Below are positions 37,553-46,862 of a DNA stretch of 64,000 nucleotides, piece by piece (the stretch's first letter is position 1; each line of letters begins with the position of its first letter). This DNA is from Streptomyces xinghaiensis S187 (GTDB lineage: Bacteria > Actinomycetota > Actinomycetes > Streptomycetales > Streptomycetaceae), in contig NZ_CP023202.1 of the NCBI RefSeq assembly GCF_000220705.2, positions 682,001 to 746,000 on the forward strand. Direction: 5' to 3'. The notes beneath the pieces are model-generated. The model did not search any database and was not told the DNA's origin. It worked only from the letters and a program-made list of their open reading frames with translations. Position numbers and translations under genes: made by a program.

Positions 37553-39168
37553 GCGAGCAGCAGGAGCGGCACACGGCAGCGGAGGCGGCCACGGGCCGGC
37601 TCTACGGGGTGGGCCTCGGCCCGGGCGATCCGTCCCTCATGACCGTACGGGCCGTGGAGGTCGTCGCCGGGGCGGACGTCGTGGCGTACCACAGCGCCCG
37701 GCACGGCCGGAGCATCGCCCGCTCCATCGCCGGGCGCCATCTGCGTCCGGACCACATCGAGGAGCGGCTGGTCTACCCGGTCACCACGGAGACCACCGAC
37801 CATCCCGGCGGCTACCGGGGCGCCCTGGAGGAGTTCTACGAGGAGGCCGCCGCCCGGCTCGCCGCCCATCTGGACGCGGGGCGTTCGGTGGCGCTGCTCG
37901 CCGAGGGCGATCCGCTCTTCTACGGCTCGTACATGCACATGCACAAGCGGCTCGCGCACCGCTACCCGACCGAGGTCGTCCCCGGCGTCACCTCGGTGAG
38001 CGCCGCCGCGGCGCGGCTCGGCACCCCGCTGGTGGAGGGCGAGGAGGTGCTGACGGTCCTCCCCGGCACCCTGCCGGAGGAGGAGCTGACGGCCCGGCTG
38101 GCCGCCGCCGACGCGGCCGTCGTCATGAAGCTCGGCCGGACGTTCCCCGCCGTGCGGCGCGCGCTGGAGCGGTCGGGACGACTGGCCGGGGCACGGTACG
38201 TGGAGCGGGCCACGATGGCCGCGGAGCGCACGGCGCCGCTGGCGGAGGTGGACCCCGGCTCGGTGCCGTACTTCTCGATGGCGGTCCTGCCCAGCCGCGC
38301 CGGCGCACCGCACGGGGGCCCGGCACCCGGCGGCCCGGCGGCGACGACGGACGCGGCCGTCACGGCGGGCACGGCCCCGGCCGCCGCCCGCCCGGAACCC
38401 CCGGCCGCCGAGCCGCCCGCCGGCGAGGTCGTCGTGGTCGGGCTCGGCCCGGCCGGGCCGCTGTGGCTGACGCCGGAGGCGCGCGGTGCCCTGGCCGCCG
38501 CCGAGGACCTGGTGGGCTACACCACCTATCTCGGCCGGGTGCCGGTGCGGCCCGGGCAGCGGCGCCACGCCTCCGACAACAAGGTGGAGTCCGAACGGGC
38601 CGAGTTCGCCCTCGACCTGGCGCGCAAGGGCCACCAGGTCGCCGTGGTCTCCTCCGGGGACCCGGGGGTGTTCGCGATGGCGACCGCCGTCCTGGAGGTG
38701 GCCTCGGCGGACCCGTACCGCGAGGTACCCGTCCGGGTGCTGCCCGGGATGACGGCGGCGCACGCGGCCGCCGCCCGCGCGGGCGCGCCCCTCGGCCACG
38801 ACTACGCGGTGGTGTCGCTCTCCGACCGGCTGAAGCCCTGGGAGGTGATCGCCGGGCGGCTGCGGGCCGCGGCGGCCGCCGACCTGGTGCTGGCCCTCTA
38901 CAACCCGGGCTCGCGCAGCCGCGTCCACCAGGTGGGCAAGGCCCGCGAACTGCTGCTGGAGCACCGGGCCCCGCACACGCCGGTCGTGGTGGCACGGGAT
39001 GTGGGCGGCCCGGAGGAGAGCGTCCGGATCGTACGGCTGGCCGAACTCGACCCGGACGAGGTCGACATGCGCACCATCCTGCTGGTCGGCTCGACGCAGA
39101 CCCGCGCGGTCACCCGCGGTGACGGCCGGCAGATCGTCTGGACCCCCCGCAGGTACCCGGACCGGTGA
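37549..39168 (+). CDS. cobIJ: fused precorrin-2 C20- and precorrin-3B C17-methyltransferase (CobI-CobJ)
   Basis: A 539-aa bifunctional enzyme. Residues about 10-245 are CobI (GVGLGPGDPSLMTVRAVEV, GDPLFYGS, VPGVTSVSAAAARLG), methylating C20; an Ala/Pro linker (about 250-285) joins it to CobJ (VVGLGPAGPLWLTPEA, SSGDPGVFAMA, LPGMTAAHAAAARAGAPLGHDY), which methylates C17 with ring contraction. This fusion is usual in actinobacteria. It needs CobG's product between the two steps, consistent with operon order. Confidence 0.95.
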   Translation: MSEQQERHTAAEAATGRLYGVGLGPGDPSLMTVRAVEVVAGADVVAYHSARHGRSIARSIAGRHLRPDHIEERLVYPVTTETTDHPGGYRGALEEFYEEAAARLAAHLDAGRSVALLAEGDPLFYGSYMHMHKRLAHRYPTEVVPGVTSVSAAAARLGTPLVEGEEVLTVLPGTLPEEELTARLAAADAAVVMKLGRTFPAVRRALERSGRLAGARYVERATMAAERTAPLAEVDPGSVPYFSMAVLPSRAGAPHGGPAPGGPAATTDAAVTAGTAPAAARPEPPAAEPPAGEVVVVGLGPAGPLWLTPEARGALAAAEDLVGYTTYLGRVPVRPGQRRHASDNKVESERAEFALDLARKGHQVAVVSSGDPGVFAMATAVLEVASADPYREVPVRVLPGMTAAHAAAARAGAPLGHDYAVVSLSDRLKPWEVIAGRLRAAAAADLVLALYNPGSRSRVHQVGKARELLLEHRAPHTPVVVARDVGGPEESVRIVRLAELDPDEVDMRTILLVGSTQTRAVTRGDGRQIVWTPRRYPDR

Positions 39169-39271
39169 CGACGCGGGAGACCGCGCCGGGCGGGCCCGGC
39201 AGCACGGGCCCGCGCGGGGCACCGCACCGGAGGCGCGCCGCGCCCGCGCCGGGCGGCGGCCGGCCGGCGCG

Positions 39272-39301
39272 GGCCCGCCGCCGTCCGGGCGACGGCGGGC
39301 C
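39272..39301. terminator. hairpin between convergent cobIJ and cobK
   Basis: GGCCCGCCG at about 39272-39280 pairs with CGGCGGGCC at 39293-39301 across a 12-nt loop, in the 230-bp gap between converging stops. The rest of the gap is GC-rich with no gene. Confidence 0.5.
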
Positions 39302-39398
39302 GCACGGGGACGGGACCCGCCGCCGTCCCCCGCTCCGGTGCGGCCGGACGGGGAAACGGAAGAACCGGCACCGGGCGCCCGCCGCACGGCGGCTCCCG

Positions 39399-40145
39399 TC
39401 ACCCCGTACGGTCCCGCAGCCACGCGACCGCTCCGGCCACGTCGGCCACCGCCGGCACCCCCGCCGGGACCTCCGGACGCCGCACGACGACCACCGGCAG
39501 CCCGGCCCGCCGGGCCGCCGTCAGCTTGGCGGCGGTGGCCCCGGCCCCGCTGTCCTTGGTCACCAGCACGTCGATGCCGTACCGGCGCAGCAGTTCCGTC
39601 TCCCCCTCCACCGTGAACGGCCCGCGCGCCAGCAGGACTTCGGTCCGGGGCGGGAGCGGCGGTCCGGGGGCGTCCACGGAGCGCACCAGGAACCACAGCC
39701 CGGTGAGGTCCGCGAAGGCGGCGAGTCCCATCCGCCCGGTCGTCAGGAACACGCGTTCCCCGAGGGCCGGGAGCAGCGCGGCGGCCTCCTCCAGGGAGGC
39801 GGCGGGGTGCCAGTCGTCGCCCGGTCCGGCCGTCCAGCCGGGCCGGCGCAGGGCGAGCAGGGGAACACGGGTCTCGGCGGCGGCCCGGGCCGCGTTGCGG
39901 CTGATGGTGCCGGCGAAAGGATGAGTGGCGTCGATGAGCGCGTCCACCCGGTGCTCGCGGAGCCACCGGGCCAGGCCCTCCGGGCCCCCGAATCCGCCGA
40001 CGCGGACCTCGCCGGCGGGCAGCCGCGGCCGTGCGACCCGCCCGGCCAGCGAGCTGGTGACCCGCAGCCCCGGATCGGCGGCCAGTTCCCCGGCGAGCCG
40101 CCTCGCCTCACCGGTACCGCCGAGGATCAGCACATGGCGTCGCAT
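39399..40145 (-). CDS. cobK: precorrin-6A reductase (CobK/CbiJ)
   Basis: A 248-aa NADPH-dependent reductase acting after C1 methylation. It begins with a Rossmann strand (HVLILGGTGEARRLAGELA), and has the family motifs DALIDATHPFA, VFLTTGRMGLAAF and LVTKDSGAGATAAKL near the C-terminus. Length is typical. It stands alone on the minus strand, convergent with cobIJ and divergent from cbiD across a 410-bp gap. Confidence 0.93.
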   Translation of the reverse strand: MRRHVLILGGTGEARRLAGELAADPGLRVTSSLAGRVARPRLPAGEVRVGGFGGPEGLARWLREHRVDALIDATHPFAGTISRNAARAAAETRVPLLALRRPGWTAGPGDDWHPAASLEEAAALLPALGERVFLTTGRMGLAAFADLTGLWFLVRSVDAPGPPLPPRTEVLLARGPFTVEGETELLRRYGIDVLVTKDSGAGATAAKLTAARRAGLPVVVVRRPEVPAGVPAVADVAGAVAWLRDRTG

Positions 40146-40555
40146 CCGTCCCCTCCCGGCTCCCGCGCTCCGCTCGCCCGCGCCGCGGACAGCGCCGGGA
40201 CATCATCTCCCGGCGTCCTCCCGCCCGCTCGCGCGGGTACGGCCCGGGGGTCACGGCGGGGCGGTCGGTCTCCGGCCCCCCGTGGCCCGGCCCCGGAGAG
40301 CGCCGCGGTGGCAGGTCCCGCCGGCCGTAGCGGAGCACCGGATGGCGGACGGTCCCGCAGCCGTGCGCCCGGGCCGCTGTCCGCACGCCTCCCGGGCGCG
40401 CGGATGGCACGATCGCACGGACGTGCCTGCCTCCCGCGCCCGCCCGTCCGCCCGTCCGCCCGCAGGAACCGCATGGACCACACCGCCGGACGCTCTCCGG
40501 CCGCTTGCCCCTCCGCCAGCCTCTCCGCCAACCTCCCCGCCGCCCGGAGCACCGC
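40146..40555. other. divergent promoter region between cobK and cbiD
   Basis: 410 bp with no supported gene. I looked for a cobalamin riboswitch on both strands (CCGGTG...GAATCC...CCGCCACTGT) and see none, so cobK and cbiD appear not to be under direct riboswitch control. Confidence 0.5.
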
Positions 40556-41782
40556 ATGACCACGCCCGACCCGCCCCGCGCCACCGGCTCCGCGGACTCC
40601 CCCGGACCTCCCCCCGGGAGTCCGGGCGGGTCCGCCGAAGCCCCCGGCGGCCGCACCGCACAGCTCGCGCGGACCGGCCTGCGCCCCGGCTGGACCACCG
40701 GCGCCTGCGCGACCGCCGCCGCCACCGCGGCGTACACCGCGCTGCTCACCGGCCGCTTCCCGGACCCGGTGACCATCACCCTGCCCCGGGGCGAGACCCC
40801 GGCCTTCGCCCTGGCCACCGAGGAGCTGCGGCCCGCGGAGGGCCGGGCGGCGGCCGGGGTCGTGAAAGACGCGGGCGACGACCCGGACGTCACCCACGGC
40901 GCCCTGGTCCGCGCCACCGTGCGCCTGCTGCCGCCGGGCAGCGGTGTCGTGTTCCGGGCCGGTCCGGGCGTCGGCACGGTGACGCGCCCCGGTCTGCCGC
41001 TGGCCGTCGGGGAGCCGGCCGTCAACCCCGTGCCCCGCCGCATGATGGGCGACCACATCGCGGAGGTCGCGGCCCGCCACGGCGGCTCCGGTGACGTGGA
41101 GATCGAACTCTCCGTGGACCACGGCGAGGAGATCGCCCGCTCCACCTGGAACCCGCGGCTCGGCATCCTGGGCGGGCTGTCGATCCTGGGCACGACCGGC
41201 ATCGTGGTGCCCTACTCGTGCTCCGCGTGGATCGACAGCATCCGGCGCGGCATCGACGTCGCGCGGGCGGCCGGGCGCACCCATGTGGCGGGCTGCACCG
41301 GTTCCACCTCCGAGCGGACCGCCGTCGCGGAGCACGGCCTGCCGGAGGACGCGCTGCTGGACATGGGCGACTTCGCGGGGGCCGTGCTCAAGTACCTGCG
41401 GCGCCACCCGGTTCCGCGCCTCACCATCGCGGGCGGTTTCGCCAAGCTGTCGAAGCTGGCCGCCGGCCATCTGGATCTGCACTCGGGCCGCTCCCGGGTC
41501 GACAAGGGCTTCCTCGCGGACCTCGCCCGCCGGGGCGGCGCGGACGAGGAACTGGCCGCCGCCGTGGCCGGGGCCAACACCGGCCTGGAGGCGCTCCAGC
41601 GCTGCGCGGCGCGCGGTGTCCCGCTGGGCGACCTGGTGGCGGAGGCCGCGCGCGGGACGGCGCTCGGGGTGCTGCGCGGCGAACCGGTCACCGTGGACGT
41701 GCTCTGTATCGACCGCGCGGGCAGGGTGGTCGGCCGCGCGGCGCCGGCGGGGCCGTCCGGCGCCCGCGCCCCGGAGGACTGA
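40556..41782 (+). CDS. cbiD: cobalt-precorrin-5B C1-methyltransferase (CbiD)
   Basis: A 408-aa CbiD-type enzyme that methylates C1. Family features are GWTTGACATAAATAAY near the N-terminus, NPRLGILGGLSILGTTGIV, ARAAGRTHVAGCTGSTSE and LTIAGGFAKLSKLAAGHLDLHSG-type sequence. It appears in a cluster with the oxygen-dependent CobG and lacks CobF, so the pathway is a hybrid of the aerobic and anaerobic schemes, as usual in streptomycetes. ATG 40556 is the first codon that keeps the family N-terminus with a short Pro/Gly-rich tail of about 45 residues. It is convergent with cobM. Confidence 0.93.
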   Translation: MTTPDPPRATGSADSPGPPPGSPGGSAEAPGGRTAQLARTGLRPGWTTGACATAAATAAYTALLTGRFPDPVTITLPRGETPAFALATEELRPAEGRAAAGVVKDAGDDPDVTHGALVRATVRLLPPGSGVVFRAGPGVGTVTRPGLPLAVGEPAVNPVPRRMMGDHIAEVAARHGGSGDVEIELSVDHGEEIARSTWNPRLGILGGLSILGTTGIVVPYSCSAWIDSIRRGIDVARAAGRTHVAGCTGSTSERTAVAEHGLPEDALLDMGDFAGAVLKYLRRHPVPRLTIAGGFAKLSKLAAGHLDLHSGRSRVDKGFLADLARRGGADEELAAAVAGANTGLEALQRCAARGVPLGDLVAEAARGTALGVLRGEPVTVDVLCIDRAGRVVGRAAPAGPSGARAPED

Positions 41783-41873
41783 CCCGGGGCGCCTCCGCAG
41801 CCCGCGCGGGCCAGCGCCCCGCACCGCCGCACGGGCGCACACCCGTTCCGTCCGGATGCCGGCGCGCGGCCGG

Positions 41874-42674
41874 TCACCGTTCCGGCCGGCTCCCCCCGTC
41901 CGGGGCCGCGCGACCGTCCGGGGCGGCCGTGCCGCACCGGTCGCGCTCCGCCGAGTACAGATGGCTGTCCGGGAACTGTCCGGCGCCCAGGGCGCGGCCG
42001 ACCACGATGACCGCGGTGCGCGTCACCCCGGCCGCCCTGACCTGGCCGGCGATACCGCCGAGCGGGCCCCGGAGCACCAGTTCGTCCGGGCGGCTCGCCA
42101 TCGCCACCACCGCGGCGGGGCAGTCGGCCCCGTAGTGCGGCAGCAGTTCGGCGACGACCCGGTCCGCGTAGCGGGCGGCCAGGTGCAGTACGAGCAGCGC
42201 GCGGCTGCGCCCCAGGGTGGCCAGGTCCTCGCCGTCCGGCATCGGGGTGGCCTGCTGGGCGACGCGGGTGAGGATCACGGTCTGGCCGACGGCCGGCACG
42301 GTCAGCTCCCGTCCCAGCGCCGCGGCCGCCGCGGCGAACGCCGGTACGCCGGGCACCATCTCGTACGGCACGCCGGCCGCCTCCAGCCGCCGCATCTGCT
42401 CCGCGACCGCGCTGAACACCGAGGGGTCCCCGGAGTGCAGCCGGGCCACGTCGTGGCCCGCGCGGTGCGCGTCCGCCAGCTCCGCCGTGATCTGGTCCAG
42501 GTTCAGCCGCGCCGTGTCCACGAGCCGCGCGTCCGGCGGGCACGCGGCGAGCAGTTCGCGCGGCACCAGGCTGCCCGCGTACAGGCAGACGGCGCACGAC
42601 TCCAGCAGCCGCTGCCCGCGCACGGTGATCAGGTCGGCGGCGCCGGGACCGGCACCGATGAAGTACACCGTCAT
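41874..42674 (-). CDS. cobM: precorrin-4 C11-methyltransferase (CobM/CbiF)
   Basis: A 266-aa tetrapyrrole methylase. The N-terminal YFIGAGPGAADLITVRG, the SGDPSVFSA active-site loop, VPGVPAFAAAAAALG and VILTRVAQQATPMP identify CobM. ATG 42674 overlaps the cobL stop by 4 bp (ATGA), so the two are co-translated from the riboswitch-controlled transcript. The last 25 residues are a low-complexity tail. Confidence 0.94.
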   Translation of the reverse strand: MTVYFIGAGPGAADLITVRGQRLLESCAVCLYAGSLVPRELLAACPPDARLVDTARLNLDQITAELADAHRAGHDVARLHSGDPSVFSAVAEQMRRLEAAGVPYEMVPGVPAFAAAAAALGRELTVPAVGQTVILTRVAQQATPMPDGEDLATLGRSRALLVLHLAARYADRVVAELLPHYGADCPAAVVAMASRPDELVLRGPLGGIAGQVRAAGVTRTAVIVVGRALGAGQFPDSHLYSAERDRCGTAAPDGRAAPDGGSRPER

Positions 42675-44113
42675 CGTTCTTCTCCTCGGTCCGGCCTTCC
42701 GGCCGGCATGCGCTCCGCGGACGCCGGCCCCGCCGGTGGCCGCCCTGCCGATGTCCGGTCCGCCCGCGTCACCGCGCCGGCGCCCGCTGTTCCCCCGGCC
42801 GCTGCTCCCCTCGGCCCCCGTTCCCCCGGCTTGGTCACCGCCCACTGCGTGACCGGCATCGCCTGCCGCCAGCCGGTGAACCCGCCGACCGGTACGGCAC
42901 TGGAGACGGCGATCCGTACCAGCTCCCCGCCGTGCCGGCGGTACCACTCCGCCAGCAGTGCCTCGGACTCCAGCGTCACCGTGTTGGCGACCAGCCGTCC
43001 TCCGGCGGGCAGCGCCGCCCAGCACGCCTCCAGCAGCCCGGGGGCGGTGAGCCCGCCGCCGACGAACACCGCGTCGGGCGGCCCGAGTCCGGCGCCCCGC
43101 CCGTCCGCGGGCCCGTCCGCGAGTCCGTCCAGGGCCTCCGGGGCGGCCCCGGTGACCACCCGCAGCGCGGGCACCCCGAGCCGCTCCGCGTTCCGCCGGA
43201 TGCGCGCGGCCCGTACGGGGTCGCGCTCCACGCTCACCGCGCGGCAGCCTCGTCCGGCGCGCATCCACTCGACCGCGATGCTGCCGGAGCCGCCGCCGAT
43301 GTCCCACAGCAGTTCGCCCGGTGCCGGGGCGAGTGCGGCCAGCGTGGCCGCCCGCACGCGGCGCTTGGTGAGCTGCCCGTCGTGCTCGTACGCCTCGTCC
43401 GGGAGCCCCGGGACCGCGGACAGCCGGTGGCCGCCCGGCCCGGGCCGGCACTCGACGGCGACGACGTTCAGCGGATCACCGGGCGGATGCGGCCAGCCGG
43501 CGGCGGTGCCCTCGAACCGGCGTTCCCGCGCGCCGCCGCCCAGCTGTTCGAGCACCGTCATCCGGCTCGGCCCGTAGCCGCGGTCGCACAGCAGTGCCGC
43601 CACCTCGCCCGGGGTCCCGGCGCCCGCGCTCAGGACGAGCAGCCGCCGGCGCGCGTGCAGGGCGGCGGCCAGCGCGGCGGCGGGCCGGCCCACCAGGCTG
43701 ACCACCTCGGTCTCCTCCGCCGCCCAGCCCAGCCGGGCACAGGCGTACGACACCGAGGAGGCGTGGGGCAGCACCCGCAGCCGCTCCGCGCCGATGGCCG
43801 CGGCCAGGGTCCGCCCGATGCCGTGGAACATCGGGTCGCCGCTGGCCAGGACGGCCACCCGCCGCCCGGCGTGCTCGGCGAGCAGCCGGGGCACGGCGGG
43901 GCGCAGCGGTGACGGCCAGGGCACCCGTTCCGCCGTGCAGCCGGGCGGCAGCAGGGCGAGCTGGCGGGGGCCGCCGATGACGGTCCCCGCACGGCGCAGC
44001 GCCTCCCGGGCGTCCCGTCCGAGCCCGTCCCAGCCGTCGGCGCCGATGCCGACCACGGTGACGGTGTCCGGCGCGCGGCCCGCGCCGGGGCACGGCGCGT
44101 CGTCGTCGCTCAT
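42671..44113 (-). CDS. cobL: precorrin-6Y C5,15-methyltransferase, decarboxylating (CobL/CbiET)
   Basis: A 480-aa fusion. The N-terminal CbiE domain (VVGIGADGWDGLG, ASGDPMFHGIG, VLPHASSVSYACARLG) methylates C5; the C-terminal CbiT domain (LLWDIGGGSGSIAVEWM, SVERDP) methylates C15 and decarboxylates. About 60 residues of Ala/Gly/Arg-rich tail follow the CbiT domain. ATG 44113 is preceded by AGGAGGAGG at the end of the cobalamin riboswitch, so B12 binding should block translation directly. Confidence 0.95.
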   Translation of the reverse strand: MSDDDAPCPGAGRAPDTVTVVGIGADGWDGLGRDAREALRRAGTVIGGPRQLALLPPGCTAERVPWPSPLRPAVPRLLAEHAGRRVAVLASGDPMFHGIGRTLAAAIGAERLRVLPHASSVSYACARLGWAAEETEVVSLVGRPAAALAAALHARRRLLVLSAGAGTPGEVAALLCDRGYGPSRMTVLEQLGGGARERRFEGTAAGWPHPPGDPLNVVAVECRPGPGGHRLSAVPGLPDEAYEHDGQLTKRRVRAATLAALAPAPGELLWDIGGGSGSIAVEWMRAGRGCRAVSVERDPVRAARIRRNAERLGVPALRVVTGAAPEALDGLADGPADGRGAGLGPPDAVFVGGGLTAPGLLEACWAALPAGGRLVANTVTLESEALLAEWYRRHGGELVRIAVSSAVPVGGFTGWRQAMPVTQWAVTKPGERGPRGAAAGGTAGAGAVTRADRTSAGRPPAGPASAERMPAGRPDRGEER

Positions 44114-44139
44114 CGCGAACCTCCTCCTGGGGTGTCCTC

Positions 44140-44335
44140 GCCCCGGGTGCGGCGGATCGGCGACGGGCCAGTCTCCTGGCTGCCGGATCGGCGCTCGCCC
44201 CGGCCTTCCGGCCCGCGGGGGCCGTGGCTCGGATGGGGTCCGCTCCCCGGTCACAGTGGCGGGACCGCGCCGGATTCGCACCGGCTTCCTGGTTCCCGTC
44301 GCCTCGTTGGGCAGCATCCTCCCGCATCGGTGCGG
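44140..44335 (-). promoter_or_regulatory. adenosylcobalamin riboswitch upstream of cobL-cobM
   Basis: The complement of 44252-44289 reads GAAGCCGGTG, GAATCCGGC, then GGTCCCGCCACTGT, the B12 box. Downstream on the minus strand AGCCAGGAGACTGGCCCG matches the conserved GCCAGGAGACC element, and GGGGCGAGGACACCCC forms a small hairpin immediately before AGGAGGAGG, the cobL ribosome binding site. The spacing suggests translational control by sequestration. Confidence 0.92.
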
Positions 44336-44784
44336 GCGGGTGTGCGACGACCTCCGCTCTTCTGTGCGACACCCGCTCTGAGCTGCGATATTAAGAAATG
44401 CATGGCTCATACATGGGTCTATGCTCCGTCCCGTGGACCCGAGACTCCCGCCGTTCCGGCCTCCCCTCCGCCCCCCGTTTCCCGGCCACGGGCGCTCGCG
44501 CCGGCCCGGCCGGGCCTGCCGGGCGTACCCCTCGAATCGATGTGCCCGGTGCCGTACCGCGCACATCGGGCCCGCGGCGGCGGCACCGGCCGGTAGAAAG
44601 AGGGCCGCGGAGCGCCGCCCGGCGGCTCCGGGCCCCGCCGTCCGCGGCACGGCGGCGCCCGGACGCCAGGACGGCCGGGCGGCCGGACGACGCGGCCGCC
44701 GCCCGGCGGCAGACCTCATACCGGGGGCCTCGCCCCGCGTGCGGGCCTCCGTCATCCGCCGTCCGTCCCTTCCCAAGGTGTGCC
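44336..44784. other. upstream region of conservon 2
   Basis: 449 bp between the riboswitch and cvnA. 44380-44430 is AT-rich (CGATATTAAGAAATGCATGG). A plus-strand frame is open from 44398 into cvnA but reads as Arg/Pro-rich filler, so I do not treat it as coding. CTATGCTCC at 44419-44427 recurs from conservon 1. Confidence 0.5.
44420..44425 (+). promoter_or_regulatory. candidate -10 element upstream of conservon 2
   Basis: TATGCT in the context GGGTCTATGCTCC, 360 nt before ATG 44785 in an AT-rich stretch, matching the conservon 1 context. No good -35 box is seen, so assignment as a -10 is tentative. Confidence 0.35.
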
Positions 44785-46449
44785 ATGGTTCGACCCTCGA
44801 TCGCTTCCTCCACGTTCCGCCGCCGCTTCGTCCGCCCGGCCGCGATGCTCCTGGCCGCCGTCGCGGTCACGGACCCGTGGGCGCTGGGCGGGGTGGGCGC
44901 CGGCTGGGCCGTGGCCTGCCACGTCCTCACCGCGGCCCTGCTGGTCGGTCTCTTCGAGCGGCTGCAGAGCGCGCTGCGCGCCTGCGAGCGCGAGACGCTG
45001 GCCGCACGGGAGGAGGCCGCACGGCACGACACCGAGTGGCGTGAGTTCTGCGCCCACCAGGACGCCCGGCGGGAGGAAACGGTCCGGCATCTCGCCGACG
45101 TCCGGCTCCCGGCCGCCCTGGCGGGCGAACCGGTGCCGGTCCCGCAGCCCGCGGAGAGCCACCCGGGCACGGCCCGGGAGTACGAGCGGGTGCTGGCGGC
45201 CGCCACCGCCGCCGTGCGGACCGTCCGCGAGCGGGAGGAGTCGCTGCGCCTGGTCGTCGTGGCCCTCGCCCGCCGGGTGCAGGCGTCCTCGCACCGCATC
45301 CAGGAGGAGATGGCCGCCCTGGAGGCCCGCCACTCCGCCCACCCGGACGTCCTGGAGGCGAGCATGCGCGGCGACCACGCCGCCGCGCAGCAGGCCCGGA
45401 TCGCGCAGAGTCTCGCGGTGCTGTGCGGCGAGTGGCCCGGGCAGCAGTGGCAGAAGCCGCACGCGCTGGTGGACGTGGTCCGCGCGGGGGCCTCCCGCAT
45501 CGTGTCGTACCAGCGCGTCAAGGTCTGCGGCGACCAGGACATCGCGGCGGTGGCGACCGTCGTGGAGCCCCTGGTGCACGTCGTGGCGGAGCTCCTCGCC
45601 AACGCCACCCAGTGCGCGCCGCCGACCACCCACGTCGAGGTGACCGTCCGCACCGTGACCCGCGGCGCCGTCATCGAGATCGACGACGCCGGTCTCGGCA
45701 TGGACGAGTACGCCCTCGAACAGGCGCGGGAGATCGCCGCCGGGCGCCGGCTGCTGGGCTTCGCCGACCTCGGCGAGATCCCGCAGACCGGGCTCGCGGT
45801 CGTCGGCCGGTACGCCGAGCGGCACCGGCTCAAGGTCGACCTGCTGCCCTCCCCGTACGGCGGGGTCCGCGCGGTGGTCCTGGTGCCGGGCACCCTGCTG
45901 CAGACCCTGGAGCCGCCCGCCGTGCCCGCCTCCCGGCGCCCCTCGGCCGGCGAGACCGCGCACGCCGGGGGCGGCACCGTGCCGGCCGGCGCGACGGCCG
46001 TCACCGGCACCGTCCCCGTACCGCCGTCCGCCGCCACGGGCGGTCCCGGACTGCCGCAGCGGCGCTCCAGCCGCCACCGCGCCGCCGTCCCGCCCCTCTC
46101 CGAGCTGACCGGTACCGGGAAGCTGCCCCCTCCCCCGCCGCCGCCCTCCCCCGAGCGGGCCGGGGCCTGGATGGGTGCCCTCTTCGCCGGCAGCCGCGCC
46201 GGCACCGCCCGGACACGGGCGGTGGAAACGGAGGACGCGGCGGAGACGGCCGGGACGGCGGAAGCGGCCGGGACCGGCCCGGAGACCCCGGAGCCGGGGC
46301 CGTCCGCCGCGCCCCCCGGAGGCCCGTGGCAGCGCGTGGGCGCCTCCGGCCCCGGCGCGGCCCCCGGCCTGCCGGGCCACGGCGGCACCCCCGGCCGCGA
46401 CGGCCGCCCGCACCGCGACGACGACGACGCCGAAGGACACCTCACATGA
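44785..46449 (+). CDS. cvnA: conservon 2 sensor histidine kinase-like CvnA
   Basis: About 554 aa from ATG 44785, which AAGGTG precedes. Two closely spaced membrane helices (about 15-30 and 38-57) lead to a long Arg/Glu coiled coil (60-105), a sensor-like helical domain and a HATPase_c domain. The N-box reads ELLANATQC, with Ala272 where conservon 1 has Asp but Asn273 kept, and the G1 box is DDAGLGMD. The phospho-acceptor region has GDHAAAQQARI. The C-terminal 170 residues are Pro/Gly/Ala-rich. Kinase activity may be weakened by the N-box change. It overlaps cvnB by 4 bp. Confidence 0.9.
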   Translation: MVRPSIASSTFRRRFVRPAAMLLAAVAVTDPWALGGVGAGWAVACHVLTAALLVGLFERLQSALRACERETLAAREEAARHDTEWREFCAHQDARREETVRHLADVRLPAALAGEPVPVPQPAESHPGTAREYERVLAAATAAVRTVREREESLRLVVVALARRVQASSHRIQEEMAALEARHSAHPDVLEASMRGDHAAAQQARIAQSLAVLCGEWPGQQWQKPHALVDVVRAGASRIVSYQRVKVCGDQDIAAVATVVEPLVHVVAELLANATQCAPPTTHVEVTVRTVTRGAVIEIDDAGLGMDEYALEQAREIAAGRRLLGFADLGEIPQTGLAVVGRYAERHRLKVDLLPSPYGGVRAVVLVPGTLLQTLEPPAVPASRRPSAGETAHAGGGTVPAGATAVTGTVPVPPSAATGGPGLPQRRSSRHRAAVPPLSELTGTGKLPPPPPPPSPERAGAWMGALFAGSRAGTARTRAVETEDAAETAGTAEAAGTGPETPEPGPSAAPPGGPWQRVGASGPGAAPGLPGHGGTPGRDGRPHRDDDDAEGHLT

Positions 46450-46862
46450 CGATGCACCAGATGAAGAGCCCGGCCGGCCGCGACTGGATGGTGGCGGACG
46501 TCGCCTCCGTCTCCGGTGTCCGGCACGTCGTGGTGCTCAGCACCGACGGCCTGCTGATGGCCCGTTCCGAGGGGACCGGACGGGACAGCGCCGACCGGCT
46601 CGCGGCCGCCTGCTCCGGTCTGCAGTCCCTCGCCAAGGGCCTCGGGCGGGAGTTCGGCACCGGCAGCAAGGCCGTGATACAGCAAATGGTCGAATTCGAC
46701 GGCGGCTTCCTCTTCATGGTCGCCGCCGGGCAGGGCTCGTATCTGGCCGTCGTCACCGACGCCGCGGTCGACCCGCAGCTGATCGCCCAGCAGATGCGCA
46801 TCCAGGTCAACCGCATCGGCAGCCACCTGTCCAGCCCGCCGCGGCAAGGCGCCGTCTCATGA
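46446..46862 (+). CDS. cvnB: conservon 2 roadblock/LC7 protein CvnB
   Basis: A 138-aa roadblock/LC7 protein with HVVVLSTDGLLMA, DRLAAACSGLQSLAKGL and GFLFMVAAGQGSYLAVV. ATG 46446 overlaps the cvnA stop and its stop overlaps cvnC (ATGA). It closely parallels the conservon 1 copy in length and motif order, so the two systems derive from a common ancestor rather than from recent duplication, as judged by moderate similarity. Confidence 0.92.
   Translation: MTMHQMKSPAGRDWMVADVASVSGVRHVVVLSTDGLLMARSEGTGRDSADRLAAACSGLQSLAKGLGREFGTGSKAVIQQMVEFDGGFLFMVAAGQGSYLAVVTDAAVDPQLIAQQMRIQVNRIGSHLSSPPRQGAVS

Noticed and set aside
44398..44784. In-frame upstream extension of conservon 2 cvnA
   Set aside because: The translation is Arg/Pro-rich filler, and the membrane helices and AAGGTG site support ATG 44785.
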